Assembly: GCA_900323505.1 (NCBI GenBank)
Contig: OOIN01000016.1
Location: forward strand, 682,001-746,000
From: Ustilago trichophora
Lineage: Eukaryota; Basidiomycota; Ustilaginomycetes; Ustilaginales; Ustilaginaceae
Reading direction: 5' to 3'
Length of the DNA: 64,000 bases
Positions 48,513 through 57,353 of the stretch are shown piece after piece (position 1 is the first letter of the stretch; each line of letters begins with the position of its first letter). The translations under genes and the position numbers were made by a program. A model generated the notes under the pieces. That model saw only the letters and a list, made by a program, of their open reading frames with translations. It was not told the DNA's origin and did not search any database.

Positions 48513-50450
48513 CTATGAGCGGCTAGCAGGGGTCTTTTCTTCTAGTTTTTGTGGGTTTTCCAGATCCTCGACCTTCTTTGGCGTCTCTAGCTGGGGTGCC
48601 TTTTTGACGTCTCTCCTCAACGAGTAGCCTTTGACGCCGAGCACGGCGAGGAATCCAGCGCCGACCATGGGCGCAAGTACGATCCAGACGACCTGCAATC
48701 CATCCGCATAAGCCTCGATGATTTCTCTGCTTAGCTCTGGTGGTTGAATGTGACGCAATCCTGTCAGATCCTGTCCACCGGAGCCGGTCGATACCATTGC
48801 CTCTGTAAATCCGGGGATGCGCTGGAGACGGGTTCGACTCTGGGTGTTGAAGACTGCTCCGGCAACAGCGATGCCCATCGTTCCACCGAGGGATCGGACG
48901 AGAGACATTGCTGCTACGGTGGTGGAGAGGTCACCGTGGGGCATAGCTGCCATCAATCCTACCAGAGGGGTTTGGAAGAGGAAACCTGTTCCCAGACCAG
49001 CAATGCCGATGAAAACTTCTTGCTTGGCTTGGCTGGTGCTGGCGTTGAGGGTTGCCATGAGTCCGTAACCGATGAGCATGATTGCCCAGCCGATCCAGAG
49101 GAATGGACGGTAGGCGCGGAATTTGGTGATTCCAAATCCGACCAGACTCGAAAGGATCGAGGCGATGAGAGCGTAAGGAAGCATGTATACACCGCTCATG
49201 AGGGCCGAAGCGCCAAAGATGGCTTGGAAGTAGACAGGGAGGTAGTAGGTCGCTGCGAAGAAGGCGAATGCGTGCAAGAGAACAGAGATGAGGATGAGGG
49301 ACGTGGTTCGGGTAGTAATCAGACGAGGTGGGACAATGGGCTTCTTAGTAGTCCTGAACTCCCACGCCATAAAAGCGATCATCAACACTCCACCGACGGT
49401 GAGCAGCGCAATCGTCTCCGGAACATTCCACGCCTTGGTTTCGGCATAGTTGAAGCCGAGCAAGATCAAGATGACAGAAATGACGACCATAAAGAGGCCG
49501 ATGAAGTCGAACTCCCCGCAGGCCTCGCGGAAGGTGAGCTTGGGTCTTGGGTTGAGGTTGAGCGAGAAGAAGATGATAGCGAGTGCAATGGCACCAAGCG
49601 GCAAGTTGATGAAGAAACACCATCGCCAGCCAGAGTGACCGGCATCGGTGAAAGCTCCTCCGAGCAAAGGGCCAATGACGGAGGCGATACCCCAAACCCC
49701 GCCGATCCAACCAGAGTATTTGCCACGGTTTTCGAGAGAGACAATGTCGCCAATGATGATGTTGATGAGGGCGATGATGCCTCCTCCTCCGATACCTTGG
49801 ATACCTCGTGCAGCGTCGAGCCAGGCCATGTTCTGGGCAGCTCCACAGAGAGCTGAGCCTACGAGGAAGATGATAGTGGCTGCGTAGAGCAGTGGCTTTC
49901 GTCCGGTCAAGTCGGAAAGTCGACCGTAAAGGGGGATGAGACTAGTCGAGGCGAGCAAGTAGGCCGACCCCACCCAGGAATACTGGCCGGCATCTCCATC
50001 CAGTCGCTGCGAGATCACAGGAAGCGCGGTCGAGACTATCGTTTGGTCAAGTGCTGCCAGGCCGACGATAAGACAGATCCCAGGCATTACTATCTTCATG
50101 TTGTTATAGGGAAGGACTTGTTTGTCTGATTGGAGCCAGTGGCCGCTTCCCTTGGAGTTGGTGGTAGTAGTGGGTTGATCTTTTCCGGTTGCATTCTGCG
50201 AGGTGGGCGTTACCACGTGGGCATCGCTCTTTTCATCCAAATCGGAGATGGGCGCGCTTCCTCCGTCTGATGTGTGGGTGCGTGTCGCAAGTGCTGTTTC
50301 TGCTGTAGAAGGGTGGTGGGCGTCATTGTCGGCGGCTGCGGCGGCAGAATCAAGGCCTCCGATCTGGGCGCCTTCGAAGGCTGCAACCTCGATCTCTGCC
50401 TGTCTGGACGGTGAAGGCACCTCCTGCATATGCGGAGAGTCCAGTGTCAT
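48513..50450 (-). CDS. MFS transporter, drug:H+ antiporter-2 (14-TM) type
   Basis: 645 residues from an ATG at 50450. A hydrophilic N-terminus of about 115 residues precedes the first membrane helix. Signature motifs: LDQTIVSTALP in TM1, GRLSDLTGRK (motif A) between TM2 and TM3, RGIQGIGGGGI (motif B region), and GPLLGGAFTD followed by SGWRWCFFINLPLG. There are enough hydrophobic segments for 14 helices. DHA2 proteins export drugs, toxins or metabolites, or transport amino acids and siderophores, using the proton gradient. The C-terminal tail is Lys/Glu-rich. The nearest neighbour upstream is a 5S gene and then a P450, so a shared export/oxidation role is conceivable but unproven. Confidence 0.93.
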   Translation of the reverse strand: MTLDSPHMQEVPSPSRQAEIEVAAFEGAQIGGLDSAAAAADNDAHHPSTAETALATRTHTSDGGSAPISDLDEKSDAHVVTPTSQNATGKDQPTTTTNSKGSGHWLQSDKQVLPYNNMKIVMPGICLIVGLAALDQTIVSTALPVISQRLDGDAGQYSWVGSAYLLASTSLIPLYGRLSDLTGRKPLLYAATIIFLVGSALCGAAQNMAWLDAARGIQGIGGGGIIALINIIIGDIVSLENRGKYSGWIGGVWGIASVIGPLLGGAFTDAGHSGWRWCFFINLPLGAIALAIIFFSLNLNPRPKLTFREACGEFDFIGLFMVVISVILILLGFNYAETKAWNVPETIALLTVGGVLMIAFMAWEFRTTKKPIVPPRLITTRTTSLILISVLLHAFAFFAATYYLPVYFQAIFGASALMSGVYMLPYALIASILSSLVGFGITKFRAYRPFLWIGWAIMLIGYGLMATLNASTSQAKQEVFIGIAGLGTGFLFQTPLVGLMAAMPHGDLSTTVAAMSLVRSLGGTMGIAVAGAVFNTQSRTRLQRIPGFTEAMVSTGSGGQDLTGLRHIQPPELSREIIEAYADGLQVVWIVLAPMVGAGFLAVLGVKGYSLRRDVKKAPQLETPKKVEDLENPQKLEEKTPASRS

Positions 50451-51449
50451 GGTGCAAGTCGGAAGGGATGGATATGGTTAGAAAGCAAGAGGGGAAGGAA
50501 CGAACAGCGACAACCAACAAGACGACCGAAAGGCATTCTCTGTGGACAGGTCATTCCATTGGCCAATCGAGGAGAAAAAAACGAAACCCAACGCGGGGGG
50601 GATATTGCGGTGTACCTGCAGAGAGGCAGATCAGAGGTGTGTGTGTTGTGTTTCGGCGCGAGCGGCAAACCCATTTGGATATACTGTAGCCGTGATTGAA
50701 TAATTCATTCCTCTCTCTCTCTCTCTCTCTGTGGCAGCTGCCAAAGTAAAAAATTCCACGAAAAAGAAAAAAGTTGTTCAAGCCGGATGCATAGCCAGCA
50801 AAGTGTCGTTTTGTGCTCAGTAAAAAGTCACAAGATATGCGGAAACGCCGCGGAGTCATGCTTTGCCGAAAAATCCATCTCACATCACATGGGCCGAAAT
50901 CTGAACGTGGATGTGTCTTTCGTGAGTCACTCCTTTCTCCGGCTTGAGATTGATGATGATACATTAGTCCCCCCTTTGGCTCTGTGGAAAATGAAGCTAG
51001 AGGGCGTGTACTATAACAGCGACCGCCCCAGAAGGCGGTGCTATGTTGGAAGATTCATCAGATTGGCGCTTGCTTTTTGGACCGACCGGGAAGCGGGGCG
51101 GATCGTCGGATACTCGCATCTTGGTGGAACTTCGGCTGATTCCTTCCTCCTACCCACCTCCAAGTGCGAGGGATCTACATTCATCCATCCCACAATTTCT
51201 TGTCCACACCATCCACCGACAATCAATTGCTATCTGTAGTTGAGCATCTCAGGCCCCGACGAGCCTTTGCATTTGTATTCCCGAGAATCGCTTCGGTCTC
51301 TGGCAACTGAACAGATTGCAGAAGGGGCTTGCAGTCAAAAGCGACATGTGACCATCCTAGGGCACGCGGGACCACGCTGTCTTGCCAAGTGCTCGCAAAG
51401 AACCCTTATGAAACGTACATGTACAAGGGCCGTTCTAGTCGCCTTGCCA

Positions 51450-51472
51450 TTTTTTTTTTTTTTTTTTTTTTT
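51450..51472 (+). repeat. Homopolymer T tract, about 23 nt
   Basis: T run 410 bp from the 3' end of the 5S gene. Confidence 0.85.
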
Positions 51473-51871
51473 CCGGCCAAGATTCCACGGCATTTCCGTT
51501 CGCGTTTCGCTGCTAGCCGTCGGAGGGTTGTCGCCCGATCCAATCATCTTCCCCACTCTGTGCAAATCTTTCTCACCTTCAGAGTTCGTTGGTGTCGATA
51601 TGGCGGTTTGTGAATAGCATGGTCTTTGATAGTGCAAAGAGTGCCAATCTCGTTCGTTGGTGTCGGTGATTGTGACGACATTGTGACGATAGTTCGAAGG
51701 CACTCTCCATAGGATGTCTCCTTCCCACGCCGCTGGGCACGGCATTTCCGCGGACCCAAGAGTGTGGCTGGATCTTCTCCGATCAATTCGCCGGGCCAGA
51801 CATCCATCCCACTTGTTCGCTCTTCGATAGAATGTCACAAAAGAGAAGTGTAACATCTCATGTTTCGCCCA

Positions 51872-51878
51872 CAAAAAA
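51872..51878 (-). terminator. RNA polymerase III terminator of the 5S gene
   Basis: A run of seven T on the minus strand, six bases after the predicted 5S 3' end; typical Pol III termination signal. Confidence 0.8.
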
Positions 51879-51883
51879 AGAAG

Positions 51884-52001
51884 AACTGCAGCACCTAGGA
51901 TTCCCACGTGGTCCCCCACCGCAGTACTGACTAGGCGATACCTTGCTTAACTTCGCAGATCGGACGGGATGCGGTGCTTTCAAGGTTCTATGGCCGCAGA
52001 T
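51884..52001 (-). rRNA. 5S ribosomal RNA gene (dispersed copy)
   Basis: 118 nt on the minus strand. It begins ATCTGCGGCCATAG and contains AAGCACCGCATCCCGTCCG, CTGCGAAGTTAAGC, GCGGTGGGGGACCACG and TGGGAATCCTAGGTGC, then ends CTGCAGTT. The 5' and 3' ends pair (CTGCGGC with GCTGCAG). These blocks match the universally conserved parts of eukaryotic 5S rRNA. The transcription signals are internal, as usual for Pol III type 1 genes. The copy stands alone among protein genes and not in an rDNA array, which is common in many fungi. No obvious disabling change is visible. Confidence 0.95.
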
Positions 52002-52660
52002 GTCTGTATCTCTGCAGGTTCAGTAGATGAATCAAGTGTTGTGAAAGTGTTTGAAAGGCCTCGAGAGTAGGTAAAGGCACGAGACAAAACTCTTGGAACA
52101 AAGTATACTAGTATCGAGCAGCATCGAGATCTCGTCGACCCAGGTGGTGAATTACAAACATCGGGCAGCAATACGATCTTGCAAGGCAATCCATGCTTCC
52201 TCTGCAAACACTTGGAAGAATGACAGACTTACGATTGGTCATTTTTGGCGCGAGCGGGCGTTTAGATCCGCACCCTTGATTTCCGCTCCACACTCCGCCC
52301 ACGTATTTTTATTGAGTGCGGGGTAAGCTCCCCAACTTAACCCACAAACACACACACACACTGTGCAATGGATGACAGACAGCACGTTTGTCAATCCCGA
52401 AACACCATCCGTTCTGTGATTAGCAGGCTTTGGAGATAGATAAGATCTCACGGGTTGCATGGTCTTGGAGTGCCGGGTTTCAAGTGCCGGACGACATCTT
52501 TTCCCTTCTTTTTCCCTTGGTGCCAAGGTTGTTGTGAGAGTTAGAGTTGGGGTTGTTGGTGCGCAAGACATCTCGAACACAGCTCGTCTATAAAAAAAGG
52601 TACAACGACAATTGAAGGTCTCTCCACCATCTTCACTCATCACCACTCAATAAGCCAACG
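52002..52660. other. Promoter region of the P450 gene
   Basis: 659 bases between the 5S gene and the P450 ATG. Contains (CA)n near 52347-52360 and a TATAAAA at about 52589-52595, some 70 bp before the ATG, which is a plausible TATA box or leader element. No gene seen. Confidence 0.5.
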
Positions 52661-54259
52661 ATGCCAGACCTTACCTTAACAGCAGCCGTCATAACGGCCT
52701 TGCTCGGCCTCCTCCTCCTCCGCACCTACCTCGCCCGCACTACTGTCACACCAAACCTGCCACCCGGCCCCCCACCCTCCAACTTTTTCACCGGCAACGT
52801 CATTCCCACCATCCATCCTTGGCGAACCCTCGAGCAATGGACCCACAAATACGGCGAGATCTACACCCTCCGCATCGGCACCACCCTCCTCTTCGTCCTC
52901 GGATCTGCCTCATCCGCCCACCAGATCATGGAGCGTCAATCGGCGCACACCTCTGATCGTCCACGTCAGATCATGGCCGGAGAGCTCATCTCCGACAATC
53001 GAAGAATGCTCATCTTGCCCTATGGCGATCGATGGCGTCTGTATCGCAAAACCATGCACGAATTCTTGCAGGACAAAGCGGCTTCTTCCTACGAATCTTT
53101 GCAGAGACGAGAGGCGACCATCGCAATGTTGCATCTAGGAAATCAACAAGGTACCAATTTCAGAGAGGTTTTCAAAAGATACGCTGCAAGCGTCATCATG
53201 CAGGTCACTTATGACTATGCAATCACTCGGTTGGACGACCCACTGATCAAAGAGGTGGAAGAATGCTTGACCAATTTGGCCATGTGGATTCGACCTGGTG
53301 CAAGCATGCTGGATCGATATCCGTCGTTGATGCACCTCCCCAAGGCGGTGAATCCGTGGAAGAGAAGGGGGCTGAAGTTGAGGGAGCGAGAGCAAAAGTT
53401 GTTCCGCTCCCAATGGGAGAGGGTTAGACAGCGGGTCAAGGAGGGTGTTTGTCAACCGTGCTTCGTATCACAAGTGCAAGAGAGACAAAAGGAGTTGGGT
53501 ATCACCGATGAAGAAGGTGCAAGTATGGCAGGAAGCTTGTTCGGTGCTGGATCGGATACAACGGCTAGTGGGTTGGCTATATTTGTCATGGCCATGTGCA
53601 GATATCCTGCCGTTCTTAAAAAACTTCAAGAGGAGATCGATGGCATCTGTGGCAGTGATCAAGATGGACATCTCCCCACATTCGAAGATCTCACCCCTGA
53701 GTCGACACCCTATCTCCACGCCACCGTGCAAGAGACTCTCCGCTGGCGTCCCATCAGCGCAGGCGGATTCACTCACAAACTCACCTCCGATGTCGAATAC
53801 AAAGGCTACATCCTACCCAAAGGCTCCTCCGTAGTCGCTCCACACTGGTCAATCAGCCTCGATCCTCACGAATATCCCAACCCACACATTTTCAACCCCG
53901 AACGATTCCTCTCCTCCTCTTCCTCCTTCAACGACCAACAGGACGTAAAGCTCCACGGTACGTGGTTTGCCAAGCAGCGCGGAAGCGTAGCTTTCGGATT
54001 CGGCAGAAGAATCTGCCCAGGATTGCACGTAGCCATGCGAAGTTTGACCATCAACTTGGCGTGTATGGCATGGTGCTTTGATATTAGCCATCCGAGTGGG
54101 CAACCGGAGAAAGTGGATACGCTCGCGTTTAATTCTGCTGCCAATTCTCATCCGCTTCCCTTCCCGGCCGTTTTCAAATACAGATCAGAGGCGAGAAAAA
54201 AGGTCGTTCTCGAGGAAAACAGGGAGTCGGGAGAGCTGGATAGGCTGGCTGCTCAGTAG
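52661..54259 (+). CDS. Cytochrome P450 monooxygenase
   Basis: 532 residues. An N-terminal hydrophobic anchor (about residues 5-25) is followed by the proline hinge LPPGPPPSN. GDRWRLYRKTMHE lies in the C-helix region, the I-helix oxygen-binding motif GAGSDTTAS near residue 293, and ETLRWRP (ExxR) near 357. FNPERF precedes the haem-binding FGFGRRICPGLH, with the Cys ligand near 452. The layout is that of microsomal class II fungal P450s, similar in type to those called O-methylsterigmatocystin oxidoreductase-like. Substrate cannot be predicted. A reductase partner would supply electrons from elsewhere. It is flanked by a transcription factor (convergent) and, beyond the 5S gene, an MFS exporter. 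Single exon. Confidence 0.94.
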   Translation: MPDLTLTAAVITALLGLLLLRTYLARTTVTPNLPPGPPPSNFFTGNVIPTIHPWRTLEQWTHKYGEIYTLRIGTTLLFVLGSASSAHQIMERQSAHTSDRPRQIMAGELISDNRRMLILPYGDRWRLYRKTMHEFLQDKAASSYESLQRREATIAMLHLGNQQGTNFREVFKRYAASVIMQVTYDYAITRLDDPLIKEVEECLTNLAMWIRPGASMLDRYPSLMHLPKAVNPWKRRGLKLREREQKLFRSQWERVRQRVKEGVCQPCFVSQVQERQKELGITDEEGASMAGSLFGAGSDTTASGLAIFVMAMCRYPAVLKKLQEEIDGICGSDQDGHLPTFEDLTPESTPYLHATVQETLRWRPISAGGFTHKLTSDVEYKGYILPKGSSVVAPHWSISLDPHEYPNPHIFNPERFLSSSSSFNDQQDVKLHGTWFAKQRGSVAFGFGRRICPGLHVAMRSLTINLACMAWCFDISHPSGQPEKVDTLAFNSAANSHPLPFPAVFKYRSEARKKVVLEENRESGELDRLAAQ

Positions 54260-54396
54260 TGGGCCCCGAGAGTATCCCTTTACGGCGATGTTCAAGATTG
54301 CAATATGCACACGCGCGATAGACATGAGTGTTTGACTTTGGCGTGAATCGAGCTTGCATTGATCGCGAGTGTGACCAAAGGTGACTTTTGTGAAAA

Positions 54397-54420
54397 AGAG
54401 AGAGAGAGAGAGAGAGAGAG

Positions 54421-54473
<53 letters not shown>

Positions 54474-54485
54474 AAGAGAGAAGAG
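54397..54485 (+). repeat. Long (AG)n microsatellite between convergent P450 and transcription factor
   Basis: Nearly pure AG repeat of about 89 nt with one CA interruption at 54421 and AAAG changes near the end. It ends only about 5 bases from the transcription factor's stop codon. Confidence 0.9.
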
Positions 54486-54489
54486 AATT

Positions 54490-57353
54490 TCAACCCTTAG
54501 TGGTAGATGGGCCATTAGCTAGCTCAATGACGGCTGCGTCCTCGATGGAGCTTGCAAGGTTGGCGATCGAGACAAAGCCTGGTTCTGGTTTTGGTGCTTG
54601 TTGCTTGTGCACTTGTCTGGCGCGGACAGCATCTTGCCTTGTGATGGGGATGAATTCAGATACGGCCTCGATGGGCCAGGTGAAAGGCGAGATGCAGATA
54701 CGGCCGTAGAAGTCGGCTTCCCTTTTCAGTGCTACGATAGCCTTGGCGAGGGAGTCTGTCAATGTAAAGGGAAGAGGAAGAAAGTACGATGTTGGGGGGC
54801 TAAGTCAGCGTCTGTGCGCTCGATATACGAAAGAAAGGAGTGAAAATGATACTTACGATCTCGGCTGTAACGTTCACCCCGCTTGCTGAGCACCAGCACC
54901 AACGTCGAGATATCGGCATGGAAATGTTCCGCATCGGCGCCTTGAAGGAAGAGCAGCCATCTAGCAGCCACAAAGAAAGCAGAGGAGCAAAAGGAAGGCA
55001 GAGCAAAGAGCAGAGGCGCGTTCTGCAGCGCCATGCCCGCTAATCTCGAGAGCCACACAGAAGCATTGCAAATCATGCCGCGTGCTTCCTCAGCTTGAAA
55101 GCATGGGTCGACCACATTCATCGCCGTCTCAAAGAGAGTCAGAACGGCGAGATGATGCGTCACCTCTGCTGCGAAGCGCAACTGATCCTGGAGCACGAGT
55201 GTCGTTGCGAGGCTCTCGCGCGATCTGCCGCTGTTGGCTCCACCGCTAAACATGTCGGATCTCGGCAGTGTACGATCGTCAAAGTGGGAAAGCATCACAC
55301 GAGAGTTGCGTATGCTCTCGTGAGCTGCCAAGAATGCCTTTTCGCGTTCGTCTTGTACAGCAGCACCCCTTCCGGCGGCTATAGGTGGGCAGTAAGGCTT
55401 CTGGCGAACCGTGATAGCGTGATCGCAGCACTGATCGAGAACCAGGCCGACTTTGACCAGGAGCGACATGGAGTTGTCCGTTGGCTCAAGCAGCGGAAGG
55501 CCGCGTCGTCGAAACATGTAGGCATCCACTCCGTCGAGGCTATGCTGCGTAGGCGATGTGTTGTCGGTATCGGTACGACGAGGGAATCTCGCTTTGATGG
55601 CTTGTCGCTCCATCGCCACTGGTAGCAACGCCAAGCGGCTTTGGAAGCAATCGTGCAGGAAGAGCGCCCAAAACGCGAACGACTCCTCCTTGCTCTGCAT
55701 CAGCCCACGCAGCGCTCTTGCAAGATGCGAATTTCGAGCCGGGCCGGTCGAGAGACGTGGGTGAGCACCCGAGACTGGGCTGTGTAGATGCAAGAGTCGA
55801 GCTTCGGTAGCTGCCAGTGCCAGATCTGCCTGCGCTGACTGCATAGAACTGTAGGAGTGGGAACATTCAACGAGGAGAAGCCGAACGACGAACGTCGCCG
55901 AGGTCATGAGGCCTGCTGAATTCGCCTGAGCCTGATTCAAGAGGTCTCGTGCTCCGTTGGCGTAGATTCTGGTGACGGTCGACGTCCATGCCGAGCTGTC
56001 GAGGCGGACATGATCCAACTGCAAGTGTGCACGTAGCACCTCATCGATGCCTTTGAACACTGGAGACGAGCTGATTCCTTTAGGAGAGGCAGAAGCGACT
56101 AGCGGCAGACCGATGGCGACAGTCGCTAGCATCAGCGCCCTGGCCGTCAATTGATCGCTTTCTGCATTGAGCGTGGTCTCCAACAGGGCACCTACATCGC
56201 TCAGGGCGTAGCCATTGATTGCTGAAAATAGCCAAGACTCGTGCCGGCATGTTTCTATGATGCGATCAAGTGTCTGTCTATTGGGTAAGGGTGGCGAAGC
56301 GCTTTGTGCGGTTGAGTTCGGATCGACAGGTGAGCGTACGAGAGGCACACTACGATAGTGCGGAGGCGCCGTCCATATGGGCTCTGATCCAGGACCTTGC
56401 CCTGTGCCTGCCGACGCCCGACCGAAGACGGAGGGTAGCACTGGTGAGGTCCGAGGCTGGCTTGACTTTTCTGTGCTCGAAGTAGCAAGAGGTCGATTCG
56501 CTGTGCTGATCGGACTGGTGCTCCTAGCTGAAGCTGGTTGCTGTTGCTGCTGAAACGCCGAAGTGCCGACGCTGCTGTGTGACCGATCTGGGTCCAAGTC
56601 GCTGTCGTTGGATGATCTGATCCGCTTGTGGTACCAAGCATCTTCGTGTCTGGTGCCAGTGAGACTCTGCACTGACAACTTGGAAGCTGCTGAAGCTGTA
56701 ATTGTAGTTGCCGAGCTGTCGCTTTGGTGGTACGGGCGCTTCTTGGCGCTGTCTTTCGTCAAAAGTGGGCTTGAAGCGCCATCGGCTCGACGCAATTGCC
56801 CTTGGAGGTACGAAATCTGAGCACGAAGCTGCTCGTTCTCCTCCACGAGCTGCTCCTCTTGAGTGGTGTCGCGAGCACGGAAAACTGAGGGCTGTGAAGA
56901 TGTAGAGGCTGTTGGAGGATCGCTGGAACCGCCCTTTTTGAAGATCTTAGCTAAGAGCGAAGTGTCGTATTCGCATGGTGGTGGACTTGCTTTGAAAGCG
57001 CCGGATGCATCGGCTGCGGGGTGATATGCGAGCCATGCCTTTTCACATCGAGTGCAAGTGGGCTTCTTGGCATCACAGCGTAGCTTTCTCTTTCGACAGG
57101 CAAGACAGGCCTGAGATCGTCGGAGTGTGTCGGAAGGCTTTGCTTTGCTGCCTTTTGAATGCTGCTCTGTTGTGTCGTCATGGTGATCTGTCGTAGGATC
57201 GTGTTGTGTTGATGTGTCAGAATGCTCAACAGGGTTGGATTCATTGTTGGGATGGTAAGCAGCTGGTGGAGAGATGGTGTCGGCCCGTCGGGATTGTCCG
57301 CTGATCACGGGAACGGCCATGGTCCCGACGCCGCTACCATCCTGTTCCGGCAT
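54490..57353 (-). CDS. Zn(II)2Cys6 fungal-specific transcription factor (two exons)
   Basis: Exons 54857-57353 and 54490-54755 join to 920 residues. The 101-nt intron (54756-54856) has donor GTAAGT and acceptor GACAG. Without splicing the protein would end in an unrelated tail. The ATG at 57353 (MPEQDG) is the first supported start; the longer frame begins with TTG. The zinc cluster has Cys83, 86, 93, 100, 103 and 127 (CLACRKRKLRC ... CTRC ... PPPC). The last spacing is 23 residues, well over the usual 6-12. A coiled coil (EEQLVEENEQLRAQ) follows. The middle region resembles the fungal-specific regulatory domain. Likely a DNA-binding regulator; targets unknown. It converges on the P450, making that gene and the MFS transporter candidate targets. 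Confidence 0.9.

Larger units (their letters stand above)
50451..51883. other. Interval between MFS gene and 5S rRNA gene
   Basis: 1.4 kb with a (CT)n tract (50710-50730) and a T tract of about 23 nt (51450-51472). The MFS promoter must lie at its left end. No protein gene recognised; small frames overlap on both strands. Confidence 0.5.
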
